Positions 21,435-34,118 of a DNA stretch of 64,000 bases are shown one piece after another. Position 1 is the stretch's first letter; each line of letters begins with the position of its first letter. The position numbers and the translations under genes are program-made. Source of the stretch: Miscanthus floridulus (lineage: Eukaryota; Streptophyta; Magnoliopsida; Poales; Poaceae); contig NC_089598.1 in NCBI RefSeq assembly GCF_019320115.1, forward strand, positions 86,071,560-86,135,559, written 5' to 3'. The notes beneath the pieces were generated by a model. The model was given only the letters and a program-made list of their open reading frames with translations, did no database searches and had not been told where the DNA came from.

Positions 21435-24400
21435 CTATCGTAGCCGGAGGTCAGACCCTTTTTCCCATGTTGCTTCTCTCTCAGTATGATTACTCCATTG
21501 AACCTTGCACATAGGAATAGTCTTGCTGCGGGTCTCTTTGGTATCTTTGCCCAGAATTTTGATAGGATGTTCTTTATACTCAAGTGTATCTTGAATGTCA
21601 AGTGTACCCATTGGGACTGCTTCCTTAGGTACTCTTAAACATTTGCGTAGCTGGGATACATGAAATATGGGATGTACACCTGTCAATTCCTCAGGTAACT
21701 CAAGTTTGTAGGCGAGCTTTCCAATTCTCTTGCAAATCTTGTATGGGCCAACAAATCTAGGGGCAAGCTTGCCTTTCACATGGAATTTGACCGTTCCACG
21801 TAGCGGGGATACCTTGAGATAGACGAAGTCCCCCACATTGAACTCCAGTTCTCTTCTTCTTTTATCAGCATAGCTCTTGTATCGACTTTGAGCAATTCTC
21901 AAATTCTCTCTTACCTGAGCAACTCCTTCTTCGGCATCTTGAATCTTGGCGGAGTCAAAGAACGATCTTTGTCCCGGTTGGGACCACATCAAAGGTGTCT
22001 TACAAGGTCTGCCATACAGAGCTTCAAATGGTGACATCTTAATACTGGCTTGGTAGCTGTTGTTGTAAGAGAACTCTGCATAGGGTAGGCATTTCTCCCA
22101 ATCAGAGCCGTAATTCAGTACACTAGCGCGAAGCATGTCTTCTAAGATCTGATTTACTCGTTCTGTCTGTCCATCTGTCTGTGGGTGGTAAGCGGTACTG
22201 AAATCAAGTTTGGTTCCAATAGACTTGTGCAGAGCTTCCCAGAATCAGGACACAAATTGAGGACCACAATCAGATACAATACTAGAGGGAGCTCCATGCA
22301 GTCTGAGGATATGCTCAACATATAGATCCGCTAATTTCTCGGTGTTGGTCTTGGTCTTTACTGGTACAAAGTGAGCAATCTTGGTCAAGCGATCAACAAT
22401 CACCCAGATGGAATCATTGCCTTTCTGTGAACGAGGCAATCCAACTATGAAATCCATGGATATGTTCTCCCATTTCCACTCGGGTACGTCAAGAGGCTTT
22501 AGCAATCCTGCAGGCCTTTGATGTTCAGCCTTGACTCTGTTGCAGGTGTCACAATGTGCCACATGTCCTGCAATGTCTGTCTTCATGCCTTTCCACCAAA
22601 AGTGTTTCTTCAGGTCTTGGTACATCTTTGACCCTCCAGGGTGAATACAGTATTTGGAATCGTGAGCTTCCGATAGAATTTCCCCTCGTAGTACTGGGTC
22701 AGATGGAACGCAGATTCTGTTCTTGAACCAGATGGTTCCTTGTTCATCTTCTTGGTGGTTGGTCTTGTAGCCTAGTTTCATCAGACCACGGAGATACTCA
22801 ATCTCTTCACAACTTTTCTGAGCTTGACGGATGCGATCTGTGAGATCATACTGTATGCGGAGCTCATTCAGCAAGCCATGCGGTAGTATCTCTAGTTGGA
22901 AATCATCAATCTCTCCCTTGAGCTCAGGTGGTACTGATTCAGTGATCAAGGTGTGACAGTAACTCTTGCGACTAAGAGCATCTGCGACTACATTAGCTTT
23001 TCCCGGATGATAGTGAATTTCCAGGTCATAGTCCTTGATCAACTCTAGCCATCGGCGTTGCCTCATATTTAGATCTTCCTGAGTGAAAAAGTACTTCAAG
23101 CTCTTGTGGTCGGTGTAGATATCACACTTGTTGCCTATCAAGTAGTGCCTCCAGATCTTCAAGGCATGCACAACTGCTGCTAGCTCAAGGTCATGGGTTG
23201 GGTAACGGTTCTCGTGTTCTTTCAACTGTCGAGAAGCATAAGCTATCACTCTTCCATCTTGCATCAACACACAACCGAGTCCTTGACGAGATGCATCACA
23301 ATAGACCACGAAATCTTTGCTGATATCAGGCAATGATAGCACAGGAGTTGTGGTAAGCTTCAGTTTCAGTTCCTAGAAGCTTTGCTCGCACGCGGGCATC
23401 CATTCAAACTCCTTAGTCTTCTTCAGGAGGTTGGTCATTGGACGGGCTATCTTAGAGAAGTTCTCAATGAATCGGCGATAATATCCAGCCAATCCCAAGA
23501 AACTTCTGACTTCTATCACATTACGAGGTTGATCCCATTCCTTCATAGCTTCAATCTTGGCTGGGTCAACTGTGACACCTTCAGCTGATAGTACATGACC
23601 TAAGAAAGCAACTTCCTATAGCCAAAACTCACATTTGCTAAACTTTGCGTATAGCTGATGTTGGGCTAGTTTCTTAAGCACCCTTCTCAGATGATGTTCA
23701 TGTTCTTCAGCGGTGGATGAATAGACAAGGATGTCATCAATGAATACCACCACGAACTTATCCAAATCATCCATGAAAACCTTATTCATCATGTTCATGA
23801 AGTATGCGGGAGCATTCGTGAGTCCAAAGGACACCACGGTGAACTCAAACTGACCATACCTAGTCACAAAAGCTGTCTTCAGGATGTCATTCTCTCGAAT
23901 CTTCATCTGATGATAGCCAGATCTGAGATCAATCTTGGAGAAGTACTTGGCACCTCGAAGCTGGCCAAGCAGATCATCAATTCTTGGCAGGGGGTACTTG
24001 TTCTTGATGGTGACTGCGTTCAAGTTCCGGTAATTAATGCACATTCTCATTGAGCCATCCTTCTTCTTGACAAACAGAATAGGGGATCCCCAGGGTGAAG
24101 CACTAGGCCTGATATATCCCTTCGAGATGAGCTCATCAAGCTGTTTCTTGAACTCAGTCAGTTCATCAACTGACATGCGATAGGGTCTCTTGGCAATGGG
24201 TCCCGTTCCCGGTAACAGATCAATGATGAACTCAATATCACGGTCTGGTGGCATACCCGGTAATTCTTCAGGGAATACATCGAGATAGTCTCTGACTACT
24301 GGCACATCATGAACTATCTTCTCTTTTTGTGATTCTGAACTTGCTTTAAGGGCACATAGGATAGAGGTGGACTTTCCAGACTGGGGTTCACATCTAACGA

Positions 24401-26045
24401 CTTGGCCTGATGGGTGGGTCGCTTGGACATATCTAGGTGAACATGATATGATACCTCGGTGAATGGTTAACCAATCCATACCTAAGATAACATCTAGGTT
24501 AGTGGAAGGTAGCAGGGTTAGGTTGGCTCTAAAGATAAGACCCTCAATGGTAAGACTCACTCCCTTACAGATGTGGGTGCATTTTAGGTCTCCTAAAGGT
24601 GAGCTGGTGATGATAGGCTCTTCACGTGGGGTTACAGATAGGTCATGATCTCGTGCAAACTTGGATGATATGTAAGAACAAGTTGCTCCAGAGTCAAATA
24701 GAACTGATGTAGTATTGCCATTAACTAAAAACATACCGTACACAACGTCAGGGGCAGCTTGTGCTTCCTCGGCGTCCAGATGGTTGAGACATCCACGAGT
24801 AGCTGATCCCTTAAACTGAGACTTCTATGTAGCTAAGTTCTAAGGGCACTCAGCGGCTTTGTGACCTGGTTGGCCACAAGCAAAGCAGGTGAAAGGTGTA
24901 CCGCCTATAGGGGTCGACGCGGGTGCCTTCCAGTTTCCAGTGCTTGGTGCAGAGCGGTTCTATGCTAGGCGTTCGTTCACTGTGCAGGGACGGTTGAAAC
25001 GGTCCTGACTGTTGTGGTCCTGAGCATAACGGTCTCGGGTGTAACGATCCTAAGCAGGGCGGGAGTATTTGGTGGTGTAGCCTCCACTTCCCCTACTCAA
25101 TCTAGGGTTGTCATCCCTGTTATGGCGAGAGCGTTCCCTGGATGGTGCATCTCTGTGGAACCTCTTGCGATCACGACCACGGAGAGACTCCTCAGGCTTA
25201 TGTTTCCTATCCCTATACTCTTCTCCAGCTTCAGCACGGTCCTTCTCAATCTGGATGCAGCGATCCACCAGAGCACGCAATGTGTTGCTCTCAATACCGC
25301 CAAACTTTAGCTTGATGTGCGGGTTAAGTCCCTTGCGGTAATAGTACAGCTTCTCCTTCTCAGAGTTCACAACATAAGAAGGTGCATAGCGCAGAAGGTT
25401 GGTGAAACGAGTAGTGTACTCAGTCACCTTGTCCTTTCCCATCTTGATGTTGCGGAACTCCTCGGCTTTGGCCTCCATGATACCCTTGGGAATGTGATAC
25501 TCAGTGAATGCTTCAGCGAACTCATCCCACGAGATGTGGGCAGGGTCCTCATGGGAGTCACTAAAACTGTCCCACCAGGCGCGTGCTGCACCCATGAGCT
25601 GGTGTGTGGCAGCTCCGACACACTCATCATCAGTGAAAGTAGTGAGGTCAAGCTTCTTCTCCATTTCCTTGAGCCAGTCATCGGCTACAAGCGGGTCAGG
25701 GTCGGTGCCATCATAGGTAGGTGGCCTTAGCTTCAGAAATCCCTCTAGCTTCCTTTGGAAGTCATTCTGCTGACCTCCCTGGCGATGGTTTGCTCCTTCA
25801 ACAAGAGCTACAAGAAGCTGGGTCTGTTGTGCCATCACTTCTGCCAGATTCGGTGGTGGTGGTGGAATGTTCTCCTTAGGCGGCGGAGTATTCTCTAGGT
25901 GGAAGGGTATCCCTCCACGTCCACAGCCACGGCCACGACCACGGTTGTTGCCACCATGTCCCCCATTAGGTTCAACTAGTTCAGGGGTGGGCGCATGTCC
26001 TCGATTCATTAGGCGATTAGAACGGCGGTTCGGCATCTGCAACAC
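21435..26045 (-). pseudogene. Gag-Pol polyprotein of the Tekay element, single frame with stop codons only
   Basis: The whole 4.6-kb stretch stays in one frame, with seven premature stops and no frameshift. In order: gag (26045 to about 25050, with WLKEMEKKLDL and ARAWWDSF); CCHC knuckle CFACGQPGHKAAEC (about 24890-24850); aspartic protease [10 protein letters not shown] (about 24700) and VILGMDWL; reverse transcriptase with [13 protein letters not shown] (about 23745-23715); RNase H ([13 protein letters not shown], about 23310-22960); integrase HHCC zinc region (about 22680-22530) and catalytic MDFIVGLP and SDCGPQF. The last has Cys where the family has Arg. A chromodomain-like end follows (about 21530-21435). 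Six stops are TAG where Gln (CAG) is likely; one is TGA in VS-stop-FWEAL where Arg is expected. The products would copy and integrate the element. Confidence 0.9.
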
Positions 26046-26361
26046 GGATCATAGAGAGTTTAGTGCTTGTGCCGTAAGTGCTTATAATTCAATATGATTA
26101 CATGATTTTTGACGATTTAAAGAAAAACATTTACACTATCCAACACTCATTACAAAGAAGCAATAAGATCCATAAGATGCAATAAGATCCAAAACATTCA
26201 TTACATGGGTTTTATTACATAGCATCATCTCCGGTAGCTACACTTGAAGACGTGCGAGAATCGTTCTACTCATAGTGTCTCATAATACATCTCATAAGGG
26301 GTACGTCATGGGGTACAACTTATGGAAGCTACTGACATGACTCATGACCACATAGGGTCAT

Positions 26362-27591
26362 CTACTCTAACTCATACACCGCAGCTAGGATACAACTATT
26401 CTTGATCTCGATCTCCTTGTCAGACTTGTGAAGTCGGGACACGTACTTCAAAGCCTCGGCGAGCTCCTCAGTAGGCTTGGCTCTAGGTAGGGTAGGGCAG
26501 GTGTCTAGGTTGAGGCGAGTCGGGGCTAACTCAAACTCCTCTATCCTAGACTTCGTCTTGCTACGTACCTCCTTGGGTAGCTGATCCCACATACCCTTCA
26601 TCTCCCTGAGGCCCTTTCGGTCAGACTTCTGCCAAGCCTGCCATGTCCTCTCACACTTGTCCTGTAGGTACTTGGTCTGCTTGAGTGCCTCGATCAGGTG
26701 ACCCTGGTTGTGAACGGCCTTCTTCCTAAATTCCTCTAGCTCCTGAGTCAGGGTCTTGTTTCGAGATTGGATCTTCAGCATATCAATCCCCTTGGATCTC
26801 TCTCTGTCTCCTCTACGGTTGAACTCAGCCTTCTTGTCGTCCAACTCTCTCTACAACTCTAAGACCTTGCTGTTGAGGTAGCAGTTCCTGTTGCCTAGGT
26901 CAGCTGCTTTGTCCTATAAGTCAGCAACCTTGGCTCTATGGTCCTCCTCACGACGACTGAGCTCATCCTGTAGCTTGGCAACTGTCTCTAGTAGGCTAGC
27001 TCGCTCCTCTGCTCCCTGCGAGTCTCGCTCCTAGTATTCCCAATGAAGGGCCTGGTCCTGATGTCTCCTCTGCTCTAGTTGGGCCACGTACCTGTCCTGC
27101 TCTAGTAGGTGAATAGCTGAGACACGAAGGCATCTATCCTCCTCGGCAAGGATAACTCTGCCTGCTGCGAAACTCTGCTCACTGGGGGTAAGGCTGAGGT
27201 CGAGGGCCTAGGGAAGTAGACGGAACTCTGTCGTCTTCAGGTGCTTGTAGTGGTCCCTCATCACTCTGCGAAGTGCCTTGTGTGAGATAGCTCGCAGTCC
27301 CTCCTCGACTGTGTCCTCTATAGTCAACTCGGTGAAAGCTAGGACAGAAGGTAAGGTAGTGCTAGCTGGGAACTCAACTGAGGTGACAATCGGTCCTTCG
27401 ATTCCTCCTTCTTGAGCTAGCTTCCCGGTGTAGGTGACCTTGACAAGCTCGTCGGGGACACCTAACATGACGAGAACTCGGCAGAGGGTCTGTGCAAAAC
27501 CCCCGAGCTCACGTAGGTCAAAGGTAAGCTTGGCGTGGTCCAGAGGTAGCGGTCCTAGAGGTGGCCAGTTGACGTTCGTTGCCATCTGCAT
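26362..27591 (-). pseudogene. Extra coiled-coil ORF upstream of gag in the Tekay element
   Basis: Between the primer site and gag, one frame runs from the ATG at 27591 to 26362 with four internal TAG codons and no frameshift. The first about 125 residues (WPPLGPLPLDHAKLTFDLRE, YTGKLAQEGG, RRVMRDHYKHLKT) look globular. The rest is strongly charged, Gln/Glu/Lys/Arg-rich and predicted by eye to form a long coiled coil (LEEFRKKAVHNQGHLIEALK). I do not recognise the family. Position and orientation make it a possible additional element protein translated before gag. Each TAG replaces a codon where CAG (Gln) would fit, so an intact ancestor of about 409 residues is likely. Confidence 0.6.
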
Positions 27592-27732
27592 GTTGTTAAG
27601 GAACAGGTGTTAGCAGGTCCATCATAGATAAGCCTTGCATAAAAGTAAATGCAGGGTCGGTATATAACCAAAAGAAGGGTTGTTCACGTCCTATTCTAAC
27701 ATCCATTTTTGAGGGTTTCGTCCTAAGGTCAA

Positions 27733-27750
27733 GTATGGCTCTGATACCAA
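27733..27750 (-). other. Primer-binding site of the Tekay element
   Basis: The minus strand reads TTGGTATCAGAGCCATAC just inside the 5' LTR, a match to the 3' end of initiator-Met tRNA. Confidence 0.85.
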
Positions 27751-27751
27751 C

Positions 27752-30700
27752 TGAAACGACCCCGATTTCCATGAGGGAAAATCCACAGTGTCGAAGTGTA
27801 ATAAGACCGTTGTAGATCATATTACCCAAATTCCAGTCGAATATCACATCCATACAATGATAATATCAGAGTACAAATAGTGTGGAATTACATAAATTAT
27901 TACATCGCCACATTGGCAGAATCAAAACTAGCATTCACTCAGAACAGCTTGAAGATAAGATCGCCAAACTCTAGCGTAGGCACGAACCCCTCATCCGTCA
28001 AACTCCTCGGAGCTAAACTCCTTAGCAGAACCTGTGTGCCAAAATTTATCAGTACGATTTGTACTGGCCACTCCCGACCCTATGAGCATTGCTTTGTGGA
28101 AATTGGATGCAAGTTGGATATAGTCAAGAGGAACCTATAAGGCTAGGGTTTCCTATGCATTTAGCATATCAAGTATATATTAGTATAGTCAAGTTCTAAC
28201 ACCATTCCCACACCTATTCCACCCATTCCCATTCTAGAGCCAGGTTTCAATCCTAGGATCGATATACCACCATCTCCACACCGTCACCATACCATAACCA
28301 TACCATCGCTCAGTCGACAGGCCAACTCCCTCTCGGCACTGTCTCAAGGCCCGTAGCCCCCTGGCTACGACCGACACTCTCTCACGGGGGAAGAAGAGAA
28401 GGACTCATCTCACTCTCTAGTTTAAGTGAAACCCAGGAAAGGTCCATAGCCGACAAGTCGGCACATGTATCGATCGATCAACCATACACTCTGCAGAGGT
28501 TTTACATAACCACAAGATCCGCCTTCCTCGCTGACCGTCGTCAACTAGGCTAATTTCGGCCGCTTGCTAGCCTAGGATAATGCCACTCTACCATTCAGCC
28601 CTGGTTCACCCCAAGTCAAGTCTGGGGTGGCTGAAACTGTGAGTCATGAGCCAGATCCACAAGGTCTCCATGAAGTCTCGGAAGGGTGTGGGGAATTCCT
28701 CCGCGCCCCGTACCTCCTTACACTGTCCGCTATCAACCTAGCAGTAGTGGCAATATCCTACCAAGTAGTCTAGCCGTCCCGCACCATATAGGGCGAGTGG
28801 TACGTAAGGCTTCCCGATGAGTCTGAGTACTAGTAAGTCCTTAGGGATGACCAAGCTAGAATGTCTCCATCAGGGTTTCCATTTACCGTGCCACCACAGC
28901 ACCTCCATCCCGGGCTCCACCCGTCACAGGTTCACACCCAGGTCCACCTCATATACCATTTACCCACCACAGGTATCCATTTCTAGGGGTGCCCAGGTAG
29001 CATCCCATGGCAAGACTTGCCCCAGGCTCGTCGTATACTCCAACTTGGTCGACACCACCCTCACCCTCCACACACCCAAGTCACACACGCATCACTCTCC
29101 CCATGGTCCAGATAACACCAGTATCCACCACGCACATAGTATAAGCGTAGTAGGAGTATAAGTAATGAAATGTATAGCAGTAAGCGTGTGTCTAGCCTAA
29201 TAGCAGGGTATGCAGGGGTAAGGTTGCATCAAGGTAAGGGCTTTCAAGCAAGCAAACTACCATGCAAGTCCTAGCATAATATAACTATAGCAGTAAAGTA
29301 AAACGATAGCAGTTCTATATTTGCCATGCGTAATAGGTGCTACAAGATTGGGTGGGATGTGGCACCTTTAGTGTAGTCGTCTCCGTTCTCCTCACAGTAC
29401 TCACGGTCCTCGTCCATCAGGTTCTCCTCCGAGTCTGCATCATTCGCATTATAGTCGCGTTAGCGACGTCTATAGAATAGCACAAAGAAGCAATAAAAAT
29501 TCAAAAGAGTCAAATGCACTCAAACATGGGTTCATTGCGTAGAGCTTGATTTTAGATGAATTTTAGTCCTAGTTTCATATTTTTCCGAGGTCGTATGATT
29601 TAATTATGAATTTCCGAAGTTTAAATCATTTCTGAAAATGGAAAAAGGCTGAATTAATCCTGGGCTGACACGTGTCATACTGTGGTTGGTCCACGTGACT
29701 TGCTGACGTCATCATGGTTCCGAGCTGACAGGTGGGGCCAAAGGCTATTGGGTCACTGACAGGTGGGTCCGGTCAATGTCAACGGCGGTCAACATCGAGT
29801 CAACGGTAAACGGTCAATGGTCAACAGTCAGGGTCACTGACATGTGGGTCCAGGGCTGCTGACATCAGCAGCTGATGTCAACGTGACGTCAGCATGATGT
29901 CGGCATCTGACGTGTGGGTCCAGAGTGTCTGTGCCACTGACATGTGGGGCCAGGTCATCGGTCAACGTTGACCAGTCAACGGTTAACGCGACCGGGTCTC
30001 AAATGGGCTTTGGGTTGGGCCGGTCTGGGCCGGGCCGGGCCGAATACGTGGCATGCTGTGACACTGCCACGTCATAGCCGTGGGCTCTTACTGGGCCTTG
30101 TGTTCAGGCTGTAGGCGTGGGCTCAGCTCACGGTGGACCCAAGTTCACGGTCCATGGACCTAAGGCAGGATCCATGGTGGACCGAGTCCATCGTCATTTC
30201 TCCTTGGCTCGGCTCATGTGCACCGGGTGCAGGGCTGCGTGGCTCAACTTGCCCCTTCTCCTCTATTTCTTCCACGGCGCGCTCCCGCTGGCGACATGCT
30301 CACCGGCGAGCTCCCGCAACGGCTCAGGCATCCAATTGAGGTGGGGAAAAGTCTCCCCACATCATGGCGACTACAACGGTGGGGTCAGGGCGACAGATGG
30401 TGCTTCCTAAGTCACTGATCACAGCAAACGGCGACTCAAGCACAACCGGCATGCGGGAATGGCATGGGTGCAGCGGCATTGGCCGATTCTGTGGTGCGCA
30501 TGGGCGCCACAATGCTCCAGCGGGCATGTCAGGTAGGTCAAGGGGTCCTCCAGGGCCTCCGGTGGCTTTGGCCACGGCGGCGGCCTTTCGATCACGTCGG
30601 CAGCGTGGGGCTATGGCCTCAGAGGGGCGTCATAATGGGGAGTGTAGGTTCCTACAGATCTGTGTGGACATGGCGAGGGCGTCCAGAGCTCAAGGCGAGG

Positions 30701-32338
30701 CTTTCGGTTTCTAGGTGGCTGGTAGGGTCTTCCCGGCGGCCACGGCGACATGGTGACGACGGCGAGGCACGTGGGTCACTACGGGGTTCTAGCGGGGTGG
30801 TCACGATGTGCGCGTGAGTTACCCGTGGCTTCAGCAAATAGGGCGAGTCAAGGAGGCGCCAGGCGCTCCGATCAGTACTGGCCACGGTGGTCGGTGCTCG
30901 GACTGGTGGTCGGGTGCTCGGACCTGTGGTCTGGTGCTTGGACTGGTGGCCTGGTGCTCGGACTGGTGGCCTGGTGCTCGGACTAGTGACCTGGTGCTCA
31001 GACTGGTGGCTTGGTGCTCGGACCGGTGGTCTAGTGCTCGACACGGTGGTCTGGTGCTCCGGTGGTGGCTACGCCATGGCGGCGGCATTGTGAGCGTGGC
31101 ATGCGTGCTCGACTACGGCGTCCGAGGAACCTGGAGAGGCCTATAGCGTCCAAGGGCTCGGGATGGTCATGGTCAACGTGAGTGTGCTGTGCTAGTGTGC
31201 CTAGAGGCCGGGGATGGCCTTGGCCTACGCGCTCACGATATGGAGCGCCATGGCCGGAGTAGCAAGGTCAGTCGGCGAGTAGGGGAGAAATCGGGGGCTC
31301 ACTGTAGGTGCTGTGGAAGAGAGGATAGCGGTGCAGTGATGAGTTGCGGCCATGTAGCTCCGGAAGCAGTGCCATGCAGTGCTGACCCACGATCGTGATG
31401 ACGACGACGGCGTTGCCCTCGGCTCCGACGACGTCGACAGCGTGCGGGGGCTCCGATCCTCCTCTCACGATCTCCTTCTCAGCCCTCTACTCTCGGTGTG
31501 GTGAGGCTGCTGGACCACCAAGCGGCGGCGGAGGCTGAGGGAGAGGCTAGGGCACCGAGCATGAGCGGCGTGTGGGCTGGCTTTATAGCCGAGCGCCATG
31601 CCTCCCATGGTGAATGGCATCGTGCGGTGGAGGCATGTGCATCGCATCAGACGGTGGTGCGGGGTTGCATGGGCGCGGTGCAAGGGGACAGGGTCATGTC
31701 CCAGTCATGACCCCCTAGCCCGCCCCTACCATAGCTGTCGGGCACCAGTCGCGTAGGCGGTTGAGGCGTGGGTGAGGAAGACGACACTGTAGACGGGGGT
31801 GCGGCTGACATGCGGGGTCCAGCGGGCGGTGGCTGTGAGCGAGGCAGACGGGTGCGCGAGCGTGGGAGACGCGCTGGGCCGGCTCGTGGGCCGCGTACGT
31901 GCACGCGCCGGTGCAAGGTGGGCGCGGTTGGGATGGCTGGGCCGCGAAGCCGAGCAGCCTGGGCTGCGAGGCCTTCTTCCTCATTTCTTTTCCTTTCTGT
32001 TTTCTTTTTCTACTTCTCTGGTTTAAATTCAATTTTTTTTAAGTTGGATTCCCAAATTGGTGCACCATATTCATTGGAGTTGTTAAGCATATCATAACTC
32101 AAATGGAAATCCAAATCACATTTTGAATAATAAATGTATGCAACACTTTATTTGTTAGAATTTAAATAAACACAATTAATTAATGACATGCCATGCTTAT
32201 GTGTTAACTTGGGTTGGGTTACTTCTAATGCAACTCCAGGGTTGGGTTACTTTACATGACACTCATCATCACATGGAAGTTTTGAGAAAAAAAATTTGTA
32301 GTTGGTATTTTTGGTTTGTGGATTTTTGGGTTGTTACA
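27752..32338 (-). repeat. Right LTR (5' LTR) of the Tekay element
   Basis: Counterpart of 16799-21367, 18 bp longer. It lies next to the primer site, so it is the promoter-bearing LTR for minus-strand transcription of the extra ORF and gag-pol. Confidence 0.9.
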
Positions 32339-33449
32339 CCTGTATGTTGAGGAGGATGAGAGGTGTATGCACTGAATGCTTGAGGGCCAGTGGTACAGTG
32401 TGGATTATGATGCTTTCGTCGCCCTGCTTGGTTTTTCATAGGAGGATCTTCAGAGAGATAGGATCCATACAGAGCAGGTACTCCCTCCAGAGCAGCTGGC
32501 CTATATGTACCCACCAGAGGGTGAGAGAGGAGTAGTGGGGAAGGTTCTAGGTCTTCACCCTACCTACATATACCTAAATAGGATGTTCATAAAGACCATT
32601 AACTACAAGGGTGGAGACAAGGGCAACATTGCAGATTACTCTAGGAACTTGCTCCATAGGATGGCTCCAGATGCACGGCCCTTCAGTGTTTTTGATTTCA
32701 TATGGTGCGAGATTAGGAGCATTGGTGAGAGGCCCCTCAAGGGCTATGGTTTTGCTCCCTACATCATGCACATGATTAAGTAGGTCATAGGGCATACCTT
32801 TGAGTATGACAAGGCATAAAAGGCCCTGAAGATTGTTGCAGACTTGCCCAAGGTTGGAGTACCTCCAGCAGGACCAGGAGGAGCAGCAGCAGCACCAGAG
32901 GCAGATGCTCCTATAGGTGGTGCAGCAGCAGGACGAGCTTCCCCTCTACCACATGCTCCTTCACGTCGCCGTAGTCCTCCATCTCCTATTCACAAGATGT
33001 TCAGTGCTATCTTTGGGATGTGCAAGGACATACGAACCTGTCAGCAGAAGGAGAGGGAGGCTAGGAGGAAGGATACTTGGACTTTGAAGCAGATTGCTTC
33101 TAGACTTGAGCTTGTTCCTCCTAGGTCTCCACTATTACATGAGGCAGCTAGTGAGCCTAAGACTGAGGAGGAGAAGCAGGGCAGGTACGACATAGAGTTT
33201 GTTGAGTTCCTTCAGCAACAGCAGCAGCAGCAGCAGGCTCCAGAGCACCCTGACACTTTACCACTATAGGCTCGGGTGCCTACTCACTCTTAGCCACGTC
33301 CCAGTGCTGCAGACGAGTATGCTTTAGACTGGTGCAGTGACCTCACGGGTAGTTTCTATGACCCGTTTGGTGCGGGTGGTTCTTGTCCAGCCGGTGCTAC
33401 ATGTTCAGATGATGAGGATGCTGATAGAGATGAAGATGATGATGAGTGA

Positions 33450-34118
33450 TCATAGCTTTCAGAGACAGCTTGCAGCTCCTTTGTCCTTAGTATGTCATTG
33501 TTGCACCTTTGTGGTGATAGATGACAAAGGGGGAGAGAGACTGATTAAAGCTTCAGGATTTTTGTTTCATTTGCTTATCTTTGTACCTAGAGATATGTAC
33601 TGCAGGCAGTAGTTTTTGAGCTTCATTGATGTATCTTGAGTTTGAGATAGATTGTGTTGTGTGAGAGATGAGACTTATACTTATGCTCTATCTATGTATC
33701 TCTTGAGACATGATCCTTATTTATATTATATTAATGGCTTGTGGACTTGAGAAAATATGTAATGAGTGCTATGTGTGACATACATGTGTTATATTTATTT
33801 TCATAAGGACTATGCATGCTAGAATGAAAATACTTGATGTGATGCCTTTATATTTATTCTTGTATGATATATCTTGTCATATGCATCACGGTTCTATTTT
33901 GTCACACACACATGCACCCCACAGATGCAATGATTTAGGGGGAGTCTCCTATATGTTTTAGTATGTGCAATTGATATTTGAGGTCATTTTGTGAATTCTA
34001 ATCATAAGCACATATTAAAGGGGAGCCTCTCATAAATCATTGAACCCAAAAGCTTAAATGTTTATATTCTTTTGTAAGCTTTAATCAAGTTGTCATCAAT
34101 CACCAAAAAGGGGGAGAT
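33450..34118 (+). other. 3' non-coding interior and polypurine tract of the gag-only element
   Basis: AT-rich sequence with several GGGGGAG-type tracts. The last, AAAAAGGGGGAGAT at 34105-34118, abuts the 3' LTR and is the polypurine tract. Confidence 0.65.

Larger units (their letters stand above)
16799..32338 (-). mobile_element. Tekay/Del-clade chromovirus (Ty3 LTR retrotransposon), complete structure
   Basis: LTRs of 4569 bp (16799-21367) and 4587 bp (27752-32338) enclose a 6.4-kb interior. The target duplication is CCTGT at 16794-16798 and 32339-32343. On the minus strand the LTR begins TGTAACAACCC and ends GGTCGTTTCA, with an initiator-Met primer site and a polypurine tract. The interior encodes an extra upstream ORF and a single gag-pol frame ending in a chromodomain. 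Very long LTRs, tRNA-Met priming and the chromodomain place it in the Tekay/Del clade (established clade traits, applied by inference). It is younger than the gag-only element that it splits. Confidence 0.9.
16121..33449 (+). pseudogene. Second ORF of the gag-only element, split by the Tekay insertion
   Basis: Left part 16121-16798, right part 32344-33449. With the Tekay element and one CCTGT copy ignored, the reading frame continues across the junction. The N-terminal part is basic, then Ser/Glu-rich. The middle contains DYYTSVILTRNLVIARSQWI and, after the break, QWYSVDYDAFVALLGF and FSVFDFIWCEIR. The C-terminal part is Ala/Pro-rich with a short Gln run and an acidic end. It resembles accessory proteins that grass and Athila-type elements encode between gag/pol and the 3' LTR, but I cannot name a family with confidence. 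Several TAG stops (for example before QFDHRF- and ED-type segments) and one TGA in place of TGG interrupt it, plus a frame change near 16235. Confidence 0.5.

Noticed and set aside
21435..27591. Possible TAG recoding (read-through or reassigned amber codon), because nearly all stops are TAG
   Set aside because: TGA stops also occur, the intact reductase gene uses no internal TAG, and the pattern is explained by C-to-T change at CAG. Nuclear codon reassignment is not known in grasses.
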